Shown here piece after piece: positions 26,124 through 34,577 of a stretch of DNA of 64,000 nucleotides. Source of the stretch: Bacteroidia bacterium (lineage in GTDB: Bacteria; Bacteroidota; Bacteroidia; Bacteroidales; Paludibacteraceae); the NCBI GenBank assembly GCA_009929375.1, contig SAAO01000016.1:18949-82948 (forward strand). Reading direction: 5' to 3'. The translations under genes were made by a program, and so were the position numbers. Each line of letters begins with the position of its first letter. Position 1 is the stretch's first letter. The notes below the pieces were generated by a model. That model worked only from the letters and a program-made list of their open reading frames with translations. It did not search any database and had not been told where the DNA came from.

Positions 26124-27677
26124 TTAGTGTTGCTCTGTTTCAGGTCCTTTTTTTATTTGTTTAGCCATTATTCTCACCTCTGCAATAAGTAGTGCTGTGA
26201 AAAGTGCTGCAAATAGAAAAACTGTGATTTTTACCGATTCCACCGAGATACCTGATATTGCAGCTTGTAATGGAAGTACATCCTGGATAGCCCAGGGCTG
26301 ACGGCCCATTTCTGCAACTATCCAACCTACCTGGCTGGCCACATAGCCCATCGGAATTGTAAATAATGCTGCGTACGATAGCCAGTTTGCATTTTGCATT
26401 TTCCGGCGGTACAACATGAATACCAAAAGTGCAAAAAGTGCTAGGAAATACATTCCTAAACCCACCATTATATGAAAAGCATAAAATACAATTGGTATGT
26501 TAGGGATAATATCTTCTGGTTTGTCGAGATATCCGTAGCCAAAATGCGGATAATTCTCGCGTAGTACTGCTTTGTGAATTTGTGCATTGGCAGTATCTTT
26601 CTCCGACATGGCTTTTTTATACTCGTTAAGAGCTGTTTGTGCTTTTTTTCCTTTTACTTTTCGCTCCTCAAACGAAAGAGCTGTTCCTTCGGGCGTTTCG
26701 TAGCCACCCTCAATAATATCTTTTACACCGGGAACAAAGGCGTTAAAATCTCTGTATCCTAAAAATGAAAGTAAGCCCGGAACAGGAACTTTTACCGACA
26801 CGATATAAGGGTCGATACTGTCATTGTATGTTTTTTCCGGATTTAATACAGCTATGGCAAGCAGATCGGCGTTTGTTTTTCCTTCATAGAGGCCTTCCAT
26901 CGCAGCGAGTTTCATTGGTTGACGCTGTGCAACGTGATAAGCTGAGCCATCGCCTGTCCAGATAATTAAAACTGAGGATATGAGCCCGAAAATGGCTCCA
27001 ACCCATAAACTTTTAATCGCAAAATCAACTTCACGTTTTTTTATCAAAAACCAGCCACTGATTCCAACTACAAACAAGGCGCCAACCACCCAGCTTGAAA
27101 CTATGGTGTGCAGAAACTTGTTTATAGCAATGGGTGAAAGGACTACGGCCCAAAAATCAACCATTTCGTTTCGAACAGTGTCTGGGTTAAATTCCATCCC
27201 TACAGGATACTGCATCCAGGCATTAGCTATCAGAATCCAAAGTGCCGAAAGCGTAGCTCCAAGAGCAGTAAGCCATGTGGCAGCAAGGTGGAATTTTTTA
27301 CTTACCTTATTCCAGCCAAAAAACATAATGGAGATAAAGGTAGCTTCCATAAAAAATGCTAAAATACCTTCGATTGCCAGTGGTGCTCCGAAAATATCGC
27401 CTACAAACCAACTGTAGTTTGACCAGTTTGTTCCAAACTGAAATTCCATAATAATTCCTGTCGCAACCCCAATTGCAAAATTAATTCCGAAAATTGTCAT
27501 CCAGAATTTGGTCACCTTCTTCCATTTTTCATCACCGGTTTTCAGATAAATGCTCTCCATTATGGCCATAATTACTCCCAGGCCAAGTGTAAGAGGAACA
27601 AAAATCCAGTGATACATAGCTGTTAACGCAAATTGCGCTCTCGACCAATTGACTAATGCAGCATCAAGTAGTTCCAT
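26124..27677 (-). CDS. cydA: Cytochrome bd ubiquinol oxidase subunit I
   Basis: 517 residues. Heme ligands: H23 in 'AMYHWIF' (E. coli H19, heme b595) and H190 in 'INKFLHTIVSSWV' (E. coli H186, heme b558), with the Met ligand region in 'FYAFHIMVGLGM'. 'ILAFFMEATF' holds the conserved proton-path Glu residues and 'MGRQPWAIQDVLP' the GRQPW signature. The quinol-binding Q-loop (about 255-380) is medium to long with a charged insert. The enzyme lets an anaerobe respire or scavenge traces of oxygen. The upstream 750-bp region is gene-free. Confidence 0.97.
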   Translation of the reverse strand: MELLDAALVNWSRAQFALTAMYHWIFVPLTLGLGVIMAIMESIYLKTGDEKWKKVTKFWMTIFGINFAIGVATGIIMEFQFGTNWSNYSWFVGDIFGAPLAIEGILAFFMEATFISIMFFGWNKVSKKFHLAATWLTALGATLSALWILIANAWMQYPVGMEFNPDTVRNEMVDFWAVVLSPIAINKFLHTIVSSWVVGALFVVGISGWFLIKKREVDFAIKSLWVGAIFGLISSVLIIWTGDGSAYHVAQRQPMKLAAMEGLYEGKTNADLLAIAVLNPEKTYNDSIDPYIVSVKVPVPGLLSFLGYRDFNAFVPGVKDIIEGGYETPEGTALSFEERKVKGKKAQTALNEYKKAMSEKDTANAQIHKAVLRENYPHFGYGYLDKPEDIIPNIPIVFYAFHIMVGLGMYFLALFALLVFMLYRRKMQNANWLSYAALFTIPMGYVASQVGWIVAEMGRQPWAIQDVLPLQAAISGISVESVKITVFLFAALFTALLIAEVRIMAKQIKKGPETEQH

Positions 27678-28109
27678 AATAATCCTTTTTTGTGTGTATT
27701 ACAATTTAATGTCTGTTTATTTCTTTTAGTTAGTTCCGGAGAAGTGGGTTACTGTTTATATTTCAATTTGTTCAAAATATACAGTTTGATGTAAGTCTGC
27801 CCGTCTGACATAAGCTATTTGTAATTCAATTGTTTACATAGTGTTTTAATTCTGCGTGATTTGAGAATACTTATGTCTTAAAAATGTCTGACAATTTTTA
27901 ACGCACAAAATTACAAAATTATTTGACATTATTACAAAAATGGAATTATTTTCCATTTTGATTTGGAAATTATTCTGAATTTTTGAAAAAATATTCGAAA
28001 GATAACAGGTTTCCTTTAAATAGCAATGGAAATTTAATTAAATGGAAAATTTTTTTCGTGGAGGGTACAAAAGAATGTGAAAATAAGAGGAGTTGGGTTG
28101 GGTATGTGG

Positions 28110-28258
28110 GGAAATAAAAAATAGCATCAAGGCCGGCTTTTTAGTTTTGCAGTCTTCTTGTATATTAGGTTTAGGAAGAAGCTGTTTTTTTTTACTATCA
28201 CTATCACGCTAATTTGCCGGCCTTGTGCTAAAAGGATTAGGGTAATTCACAAAATTTT
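28110..28258 (-). ncRNA. Candidate structured small RNA with own promoter and U-tail
   Basis: On the minus strand a closing stem of 15 bp with one bulge (arm 28216-28230 pairs with 28122-28137; core AAGGCCGGC/GCCGGCCTT) encloses a mostly single-stranded interior and an apical hairpin CAGCTTCTT/AAGAAGACTG (28150-28184 region, also with one bulge). The 3' side of the closing stem is followed directly by TTTTTTATTT, as in an intrinsic terminator. A near-consensus promoter lies just upstream. A closed stem, open internal bubble and terminal hairpin recall 6S RNA, but the length (about 110-150 nt) is short and I cannot assign a family. Confidence 0.55.
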
Positions 28259-28261
28259 GTG
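28248..28261. promoter_or_regulatory. 14-bp perfect palindrome at the predicted start of the small RNA
   Basis: CACAAAATTTTGTG, just downstream of the -7 box and overlapping the expected start site. Candidate operator. Confidence 0.45.
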
Positions 28262-28264
28262 CTG

Positions 28265-28296
28265 CTAAATTAGTGCTATCCGGCTGAAAAGTCAAA
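28265..28296 (-). promoter_or_regulatory. Candidate promoter of the structured RNA
   Basis: Minus strand: -33 TTTG (28293-28296), 20-bp spacer, -7 TAATTTAG (28265-28272; one mismatch to TAnnTTTG). Predicted start near 28258. Confidence 0.55.
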
Positions 28297-28429
28297 CTTT
28301 TTGAGAAAAACTTTTGGACATGTTAAAAATTAATTGTTTGTTTATCAGGTATTTACGACCACTTGTCTTTCGTGTTTTGGACGTCAGTTAATTTTAACCG
28401 TAATTGTGGTCGTTTTTCAGGTAAAATGA

Positions 28430-30028
28430 CTATTCTCCGTAAGTGTTTTTCAAAAAGTCATCAAGTTCGCGGGTCGATGAAAGTTCAAGCTTTTGTGCGA
28501 GTCGCTGACGGATTTTGTAAAGCCCGTTCGAGGTAGTTTCGAGCAAAACCATGGCATGATTCTGAGGGATGTCGAGCAGCACAAAGCAACAATAAAGCAT
28601 TTCCTTTTGATTGATTGCCGGAAATTTAATAGCTAACTCGCAGACCATATTGTTGTATGCTGCATTTATTTTCTGACTGAAAAGTGCGTAGTCGTTTAGC
28701 TGTAATGCCTGATTGTAGATTTCGAAAACCGCTTCGTCGCTCAGCAGAACATCAGCATTTTTCTTGCCATTGCTTTTCAATGCTTTGTTTTTATCAATAA
28801 GTTCTTTTAGGCTTTCGCGCAGCATAAATTTATTCTGTTTTTTTTCGTTTATACTTACGCTCAAAGATGCTTCTACTGCCTTTTTCTGCTCAGAAATTTT
28901 TCTGTTTCTTTTTATAAACCAGTACGAAATGAAAATTCCAATAGTCAGAATCAGCGCAATTAGGGAAATAAGCCAATAAACCTGACCTGATTTCTTTTTT
29001 GCTTTCGTAGTGGATAGGTGTGCCTGCTCAATGACTGTTGCTTTGGTCTGGCTATCAATTTTACTGACAGAATCAACCATAGTTTGATAATGGGTCATAT
29101 ATTCGGCCATGGTTTTAAAGTCTTTCTTTAAATAACATGTGTTTGCAAGAATACGATAGCATTCACGTTTGGTGTAAAAATTGCCCGGAAATTCAAGAGA
29201 CATTTTAGCGAAATACATTGCAGAATCATGTCGATTAAGCTCATAATAGGTATCAGCAAGTCTTAGTAATCTGATTGAATTATAAAATGCGGTATGAGGG
29301 TATTTTATACTTTTTTTCAAATAAGATAATGCTGAATCAAATTTGTTATGCCAAAAAAAATTTATTCCTATTTCCTGTAAAGCTATTCCGGTCAAAAGCG
29401 AGTCATCGGAGTTTTTTAATATATCAATGTAAATTTCATGTGCTTCGTTAAATTTTCTTTCAGTTCTAAAAGTGTTTCCAATATCCATTTTTACAAAGCA
29501 TGCATCCGTACTATCACCATCTAAGTGAAAACATACAATAGTCTTTTGGAACTTTTCTCTAGCATTCTTAAAATCACCTTGAACAACAGAAATACGAGCC
29601 AAATCTGAGTAAATCTTAGCCAGTAAATTATATTCTTGACTCCCATTCAAATTATCCAAAGCAAACATATATAATTTAGTTGCATTCTCATATTGATATA
29701 CATAGTTATACATCCTACCCTTGTAAAACAGCGCCTCGCCCAGTTTTTCCTTGTCATTTTTATCCTGATAAAACTTTATTGAGAAGTTTATCAATGAATC
29801 CGGAGTAAGTGACAGATAGTTTTTATCCAGTGCTTTAAACATTAGAATTCCATAAAGTGCCTTATTTCTATCGGATTTTTCGTTTTGATAATCAATTTCT
29901 CTCAGGACTTTTAATGCCGAGTCGGGTTGCGTCTCAATAATTTCTTCAGCCAGACGAAGCTTTTGGGAAGTTTGTTGGCAAGAAGTCAGTATGACTATTA
30001 GAGAGAAGAAATACAGTAATTGTTTCAT
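28430..30028 (-). CDS. TPR - membrane helix - HTH-like regulator, tandem copy A
   Basis: 532 residues. Lipoprotein-type signal (C17 after 'ILTS'), then tetratricopeptide-like helical repeats (about 25-330), a membrane helix 'VYWLISLIALILTIGIFISYWF' at about 350-372, a coiled coil (about 375-425) and a C-terminal helical domain with 'NQKEMLYCCFVLLDIPQNHAMVLLE' and 'NGLYKIRQRLAQKLEL' near 474-515. The last part resembles the helix-turn-helix output of TPR-membrane regulators in Bacteroidota (DUF6377-like). Expected topology: TPR sensor in the periplasm, output in the cytoplasm. Last gene of a three-gene operon of equal-length paralogues; 35 bp after copy B. Ligand and targets unknown. Confidence 0.82.
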   Translation of the reverse strand: MKQLLYFFSLIVILTSCQQTSQKLRLAEEIIETQPDSALKVLREIDYQNEKSDRNKALYGILMFKALDKNYLSLTPDSLINFSIKFYQDKNDKEKLGEALFYKGRMYNYVYQYENATKLYMFALDNLNGSQEYNLLAKIYSDLARISVVQGDFKNAREKFQKTIVCFHLDGDSTDACFVKMDIGNTFRTERKFNEAHEIYIDILKNSDDSLLTGIALQEIGINFFWHNKFDSALSYLKKSIKYPHTAFYNSIRLLRLADTYYELNRHDSAMYFAKMSLEFPGNFYTKRECYRILANTCYLKKDFKTMAEYMTHYQTMVDSVSKIDSQTKATVIEQAHLSTTKAKKKSGQVYWLISLIALILTIGIFISYWFIKRNRKISEQKKAVEASLSVSINEKKQNKFMLRESLKELIDKNKALKSNGKKNADVLLSDEAVFEIYNQALQLNDYALFSQKINAAYNNMVCELAIKFPAINQKEMLYCCFVLLDIPQNHAMVLLETTSNGLYKIRQRLAQKLELSSTRELDDFLKNTYGE

Positions 30029-30063
30029 GTGTAGTAAGAATCTGAGTGGTTATTTCGTTTATC

Positions 30064-31662
30064 TTATTGTCCGTAAGTGTTTTTCAGAAAGTCGTCGAGC
30101 TCGCGTGTGGATTCAAGTTCGAGTTTTTGTGCGAGTCGTTGACGGATTTTGTAAAGCCCATTCGAGGTAGTTTCGAGCAAAACCATGGCATGATTCTGAG
30201 GAATGTCGAGAAGAATAAAACTACAATAAAGCATTTCCTTTTGATTGATTGCTGGAGATTTAATGGCTAACTCGCAGACCATATTATTGTATGCTGCATT
30301 TATCTTCTGGCTGAAAAGTGCGTAGTCGTTTAGCTGTAATGCCTGATTGTATATTTCGACGATAGTTTCGTCACTCAGCAGAATATCAGCATTCTTTTTA
30401 CCATTGCTTTTCAATGCTTTGTTTTTATCAATAAGTTCTTTCAAACTTTCTCTCAGCATAAATTTATTCTGTTCTTTTTCGTTTATGCTTACGCTTAAAG
30501 ATGCTTCTACTGCTTTTTTCTGCTCGGAAATTATTCTGTTTCTTCGTATAAACCTGTATGAAATGAAAATTACAAGAGCCAGAATCAGCGCGATTAGAGA
30601 AATAAGCCAATAAACCTGACCTGATTTCTTTTTTGCTTTCGTAGTGGATAGGTGTGCCTGCTCAATGACTGTTGCTTTGGTTTGGATTTCAATTTTTCCA
30701 ACAGAATCAGACATGGCCTGATAATGGGTCATGTGTTCGGCCATGGTTTTAAAGTCCTTCTTTAAATAGCATGTGTTTGCAAGAATACGATAGCATTCCT
30801 TCTTTGTATAAAAAGTTGCTGGAAACTTCAAAGCCATTTCTGCATGATAGCGTGCAGAGTCATAACTATTCAATTCAAAATATGAATCAGAAAGTTTATA
30901 ATGTCTAATCGACTGATTATATCCAATATGCGGATAATAAATGCTCCTTTTTAGATAATAAGCTGCTGAATCATAGTTTGTTTTAAAGAAATAAGTAATT
31001 CCGATTTCCTGTAGAGCAATTCCCATTAATGTTGAATCTATTGTATTGTCAAATATAGACTTGAAAATATCGTGTGCGGTTTTAAAATCCCCTTCACTTC
31101 TATATGTTTTTCCAATATCAAGTTGTCTATACTGTGCATCTTTATCTCTCCCTGAAGCATTACTATATTTGATTGCAAGATTGTATTTGTTTCTTGCATC
31201 TTTGAATTCTTTTTGTGTTGAACATATTTCACCCAAATCAGAATAGATTTTGGCTAAAAGATCATACTCTTGGCTGTGTATTATGTTGTTAAGAGCAAGA
31301 ATATATGTATTAGTGGCTTCAGCAAATTGAAAGACATACTTATATGATCTTCCTTTATAAAACAGAGCCTCACCCAGTTTCTCATTGTCATTCTTATCCA
31401 GATAAAATTCTATTGAAAAATTTATCAATGAATCCGGAGTAAGTGACAGATAATTTTTATCCAACGCTTTAAACATTAGAATTCCATAGAGCGCTTTATT
31501 TCTATCGGATTTTTCGTTTTGAAAATCAATTTCTCTCAGGATTTTTAGTGCAGAGTCGGGTTGAGTTTCAATGATTTCTTCAGCCAGACGAAGCTTTTGG
31601 GAAGTTTGCTGGCAGGAAGTTAGTACGATTATTATAATGAAGAAATACAGTAATTGTTTCAT
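30064..31662 (-). CDS. TPR - membrane helix - HTH-like regulator, tandem copy B
   Basis: 532 residues with the same order of parts as its neighbours: lipobox C17 ('VLTSC'), TPR-like region, membrane helix 'VYWLISLIALILALVIFISYRF', coiled coil, and C-terminal 'MLYCSFILLDIPQNHAMVLLE' domain. Compared with copy A, residues about 1-105 and 285-532 are nearly identical, while the central TPR block (about 105-280) differs strongly ('FAEATNTYILALNNIIHSQEYDLL' against 'YENATKLYMFALDNLNGSQEYNLL'). This points to a diversified sensor with a conserved output. Separated from copy C by 27 bp. Confidence 0.82.
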   Translation of the reverse strand: MKQLLYFFIIIIVLTSCQQTSQKLRLAEEIIETQPDSALKILREIDFQNEKSDRNKALYGILMFKALDKNYLSLTPDSLINFSIEFYLDKNDNEKLGEALFYKGRSYKYVFQFAEATNTYILALNNIIHSQEYDLLAKIYSDLGEICSTQKEFKDARNKYNLAIKYSNASGRDKDAQYRQLDIGKTYRSEGDFKTAHDIFKSIFDNTIDSTLMGIALQEIGITYFFKTNYDSAAYYLKRSIYYPHIGYNQSIRHYKLSDSYFELNSYDSARYHAEMALKFPATFYTKKECYRILANTCYLKKDFKTMAEHMTHYQAMSDSVGKIEIQTKATVIEQAHLSTTKAKKKSGQVYWLISLIALILALVIFISYRFIRRNRIISEQKKAVEASLSVSINEKEQNKFMLRESLKELIDKNKALKSNGKKNADILLSDETIVEIYNQALQLNDYALFSQKINAAYNNMVCELAIKSPAINQKEMLYCSFILLDIPQNHAMVLLETTSNGLYKIRQRLAQKLELESTRELDDFLKNTYGQ

Positions 31663-31689
31663 ATTTAGTTTGTTGTTGGGCAGAATTAT

Positions 31690-33288
31690 TTATTTTCCGT
31701 AAGTACTTTTCAGAAAATCGTCAAGTTCGCGGGTTGAGCTAAGTTCAAGTTTTTGCGCGAGTCGCTGGCGGATTTTGTATAGTCCGTTCGGGGTGGTCTC
31801 GAGTAAAACCATGGCATGATTCTGAGGAATGTCGAGAAGAATAAAACTACAATAAAGCATTTCCTTTTGGCTGATAGCTGGAAATTTGATAGTCAATTCG
31901 CAAATCATATTGTTGTATGCAGCATTTATTTTCTGACTAAACGCCTCGTAATTATTGATTTGCAGTGCCTGTGTGTAGATTTCCAGAACAGTTTCGTCGT
32001 TTAGCAGAACATGAGCATTCTTTTTTCCATTGCTTTTCAGTGCTTTATTTTTTTCGATAAGATCTTTCATGCTTTCACGAAGCATTGTTTTATTCTGCTC
32101 AATTTCAGATTTACTGTTTTTGAGCGAGTTTTCCATAGTTCTTTTTTGTTCTGAGATTATTCTGTTTTTTCTGATAAAACGATACAAAATATAGATACCA
32201 GCACCCATAATGAGGATTATAAGGGCGATCAGCCAATAAATCTGACCCGATTTTTCCTTCACTTTAGTGTTGGATTGATGGATATCTTCAATTATGGTTG
32301 CCTTGGTTTGTATATCGATTTTTCTGATAGAGTCGGACATGGTTTGATAATGTGTCATGTATCCGGCCATGGTTTTAAAGTCTTTTTTCAGATAACAGGA
32401 ATTTGCAAGAATACGATAGCATTCACGCTTGGTATGAAATGTTGCAGGATAGGTTAGTGATTCGTGAGCATAAAATAATGCTGAATCTAATTTAAGTAAC
32501 TCATAATAAGCATCAGCAAGCACATACAATCTAACAGATTTATTGATATCAACAAAAGGATAGTCTAAGCTTTTTTTTAAATAGTAAATCGTAGAGTCGT
32601 ATACATTTTCCCAAAAAAAGGCAACACCAATTTCCTGTAGTACAAGTCCGGATATAATTGAATCGGTTGAATTAGAAAATACTTCATTGTATATTTGATG
32701 TGCTTTATCAAATTTTTTCTCGAATCTATAAACATTTGCGATGTTAATCTTTTCCTTTAGTACATTCTTATTATTATTTGTTTTAGATGCATAAAACACA
32801 GCTTTGTGAAATTTTCCTAATGCTTTCTCAAACTCATTTTGAATAACAGAAATACGACCCAGGTCAGAATAGACTTTGGCCAATAAATCATAATTTTCAC
32901 TTCCTTCAAGATTGTCCAATGCAAGCATGTATAATTTAGTTGCATTCTCATATTGATATGCATCGTTATACATTCTGCCTTTGTAAAACAAAGCTTCACC
33001 CAGTTTCTCATTGTCTTTTTTGTTTTGATAAAATGTTATCGAAAAGTTGATAAGGGAATCAGGAGTAAGATCAAGGTAGTTTTTATCAAGCGCTTTAAAC
33101 ATGAGGATTCCGTAAAGTGCTTTCTCACTTTGGGTTTTCTCTTTTTTATAATCAATTTCTTTGAGTATTTTTAATGCAGAATCGGGCTGAGAATCAATAA
33201 TTTCTTCAACCAACTGTAGTTTTTGGGATGAGTGCTGGCATGAGGCCAGAAATAGCAGTAAGAGTGTCAGATAAATTATTTGTCTCAT
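31690..33288 (-). CDS. TPR - membrane helix - HTH-like regulator, tandem copy C
   Basis: First gene of the tandem operon, again 532 residues. Lipobox C17 ('LASC'), TPR-like repeats, membrane helix 'IYWLIALIILIMGAGIYILYRF', coiled coil with 'SEIEQNKTMLRESMKDLIEK', and C-terminal 'QKEMLYCSFILLDIPQNHAMVLLE'. It is the most divergent of the three along its whole length, yet its last ~60 residues are almost the same as in copies A and B. A candidate promoter lies directly upstream. Role inferred only from architecture: membrane-bound sensor-regulator. Confidence 0.82.
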   Translation of the reverse strand: MRQIIYLTLLLLFLASCQHSSQKLQLVEEIIDSQPDSALKILKEIDYKKEKTQSEKALYGILMFKALDKNYLDLTPDSLINFSITFYQNKKDNEKLGEALFYKGRMYNDAYQYENATKLYMLALDNLEGSENYDLLAKVYSDLGRISVIQNEFEKALGKFHKAVFYASKTNNNKNVLKEKINIANVYRFEKKFDKAHQIYNEVFSNSTDSIISGLVLQEIGVAFFWENVYDSTIYYLKKSLDYPFVDINKSVRLYVLADAYYELLKLDSALFYAHESLTYPATFHTKRECYRILANSCYLKKDFKTMAGYMTHYQTMSDSIRKIDIQTKATIIEDIHQSNTKVKEKSGQIYWLIALIILIMGAGIYILYRFIRKNRIISEQKRTMENSLKNSKSEIEQNKTMLRESMKDLIEKNKALKSNGKKNAHVLLNDETVLEIYTQALQINNYEAFSQKINAAYNNMICELTIKFPAISQKEMLYCSFILLDIPQNHAMVLLETTPNGLYKIRQRLAQKLELSSTRELDDFLKSTYGK

Positions 33289-33304
33289 ATTGCAAAATTT
33301 GCCA

Positions 33305-33335
33305 CAAAGTTAATGAAACAATTTAATTCTAACAA
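33305..33335 (-). promoter_or_regulatory. Candidate promoter of the tandem TPR regulator operon
   Basis: Minus strand: -7 TAACTTTG (33305-33312) with a weak -33 TTG (33333-33335) at a 20-bp spacing. The predicted leader is only about 10 nt. Confidence 0.5.
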
Positions 33336-33365
33336 TTCATTTATATAGTAGGGTAAAGAGCTTAT

Positions 33366-33402
33366 AAAAAAAGCTGTCGGAAAAATTTCACGACAGCTTT
33401 TT
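33366..33402 (-). terminator. Intrinsic terminator after fructose-bisphosphate aldolase
   Basis: Stem AAAAAGCTGTCG (33368-33379) / CGACAGCTTTTT (33391-33402), 11-nt loop, with a minus-strand T-run after it. It lies 25 bp beyond the fba stop; also T-rich on the plus strand. Confidence 0.85.
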
Positions 33403-33426
33403 ATTTTTATATTGATATATAATCAA

Positions 33427-34419
33427 TTAAGCTTTTCCGGCACTTCCTAAAACATTTACTGTTTTGTGAGAATACAGTTTCTTAAGTTCGTCACGGGCTG
33501 GTCCGAGGTATTTGCGTGGGTCGAACTCAGCAGGATTTTTTGCAAAAGTTTCGCGAACCGAAGCAGTCATAGCCAAACGGCCGTCTGAGTCGATATTGAT
33601 TTTGCAAACAGCTGATGTAGCAGCTTTACGCAATTGTTCTTCAGGAATACCGATAGAGTCTTTCAGTGCACCACCATATTGATTGATAGTAGCTACATAT
33701 TCCTGTGGAACTGAAGAAGCTCCGTGAAGTACGATAGGGAATCCGGGGATTTGTTTTTCGATTTCTTCCAGAATGTCGAAACGCAATGGAGGAGGAATCA
33801 GAATTCCGTTTTCGTCGCGGGTACATTGGGCAGGAGTAAATTTGTTAGCTCCGTGCGAAGTACCGATAGAGATAGCCAATGAGTCAACACCTGTGCGGGT
33901 TACAAAGTCAACTACTTCTTCGGGACGAGTGTATGTGTGGTGTTCGGCCACTACATCGTCTTCCACGCCAGCAAGCACACCAAGTTCGCCTTCAACGCTT
34001 ACGCCATGAGCATGCGCATATTCAACAACTTTTTTGGTCAACGCGATATTGTCTTCGTAAGAGTGATGCGAACCATCGATCATTACCGAAGAAAAGCCTG
34101 AGTCGATACAGCTTTTGCAAAGTTCGAAAGTATCACCATGGTCGAGGTGAAGCACGATAGGAATGTTTTTACCCAATTCTTTGGCATATTCCACTGCTCC
34201 CTGAGCCATATAGCGGAGTAAAGTCTGATTGGCATATTTGCGTGCACCGCTCGATACCTGAAGAATTACAGGAGAATTTGTTTCCACACAGGCAGAAACA
34301 ATAGCCTGCAGCTGTTCCATGTTGTTGAAGTTGAAAGCAGGAATTGCATACTTTCCTTCAATGGCTTTTTTGAATAACTCGTTGGTATTCACCAAACCAA
34401 GCTCTGAATAATGTACCAT
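33427..34419 (-). CDS. fba: Class II fructose-1,6-bisphosphate aldolase
   Basis: 330 residues. Zn2+-dependent aldolase of glycolysis and gluconeogenesis (fructose-1,6-bisphosphate to DHAP and GAP). Catalytic Asp and zinc His are D93 and H94 in 'VLHLDHGDTFE'; further signatures are 'SVMIDGSHHSYEDN', 'VEGELGVLAGVEDDV' and 'VLHGASSVPQEY'. Start ATG at 34419 fits the family N-terminus; the in-frame upstream ATG at 34467 would add 16 residues translated from a tandem repeat in the leader. Monocistronic: own -7 box (TAATTTTG, 34455-34462 minus) and terminator. Confidence 0.95.
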   Translation of the reverse strand: MVHYSELGLVNTNELFKKAIEGKYAIPAFNFNNMEQLQAIVSACVETNSPVILQVSSGARKYANQTLLRYMAQGAVEYAKELGKNIPIVLHLDHGDTFELCKSCIDSGFSSVMIDGSHHSYEDNIALTKKVVEYAHAHGVSVEGELGVLAGVEDDVVAEHHTYTRPEEVVDFVTRTGVDSLAISIGTSHGANKFTPAQCTRDENGILIPPPLRFDILEEIEKQIPGFPIVLHGASSVPQEYVATINQYGGALKDSIGIPEEQLRKAATSAVCKINIDSDGRLAMTASVRETFAKNPAEFDPRKYLGPARDELKKLYSHKTVNVLGSAGKA

Positions 34420-34449
34420 ATTGATTGATAATTTATTGATTGATAATTT
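34420..34449. repeat. Perfect 15-bp tandem repeat (x2) in the fba leader
   Basis: ATTGATTGATAATTT occurs at 34420-34434 and 34435-34449, directly upstream of the fba start codon (minus strand gene). Confidence 0.8.
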
Positions 34450-34577
34450 GACTGCAAAATTAGACATTTTTTATCAGAAATAAAAGTAAATACAGTGTTG
34501 ATTCAGAATAATTATTATCATTATTCAATTATTCTGTGTAATTTCTGAATGAATATGCATTACTTTGATTATTAGTA

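Larger units (their letters stand above)
27678..28429. other. 750-bp gene-free region upstream of cydA and downstream of the TPR regulator operon
   Basis: No convincing protein gene. It contains AT-rich hairpins near 27935-27960 (AAAATGGAA/TTCCATTTT), a strong structured-RNA candidate on the minus strand (28110-28258) with its own promoter, and an 8-bp stem ACGACCAC/GTGGTCGT (28355-28362 and 28406-28413, 43-nt loop) followed by TTTTT on the plus strand. cydA must be driven from here, but I found no perfect -7 box close to it. Confidence 0.7.

Noticed and set aside
28110..28258. Reading the structured RNA as a cyd riboswitch
   Set aside because: It is on the same strand as cydA but ends in a U-tract about 430 bp before the cydA start; an independent RNA is simpler, although not excluded.
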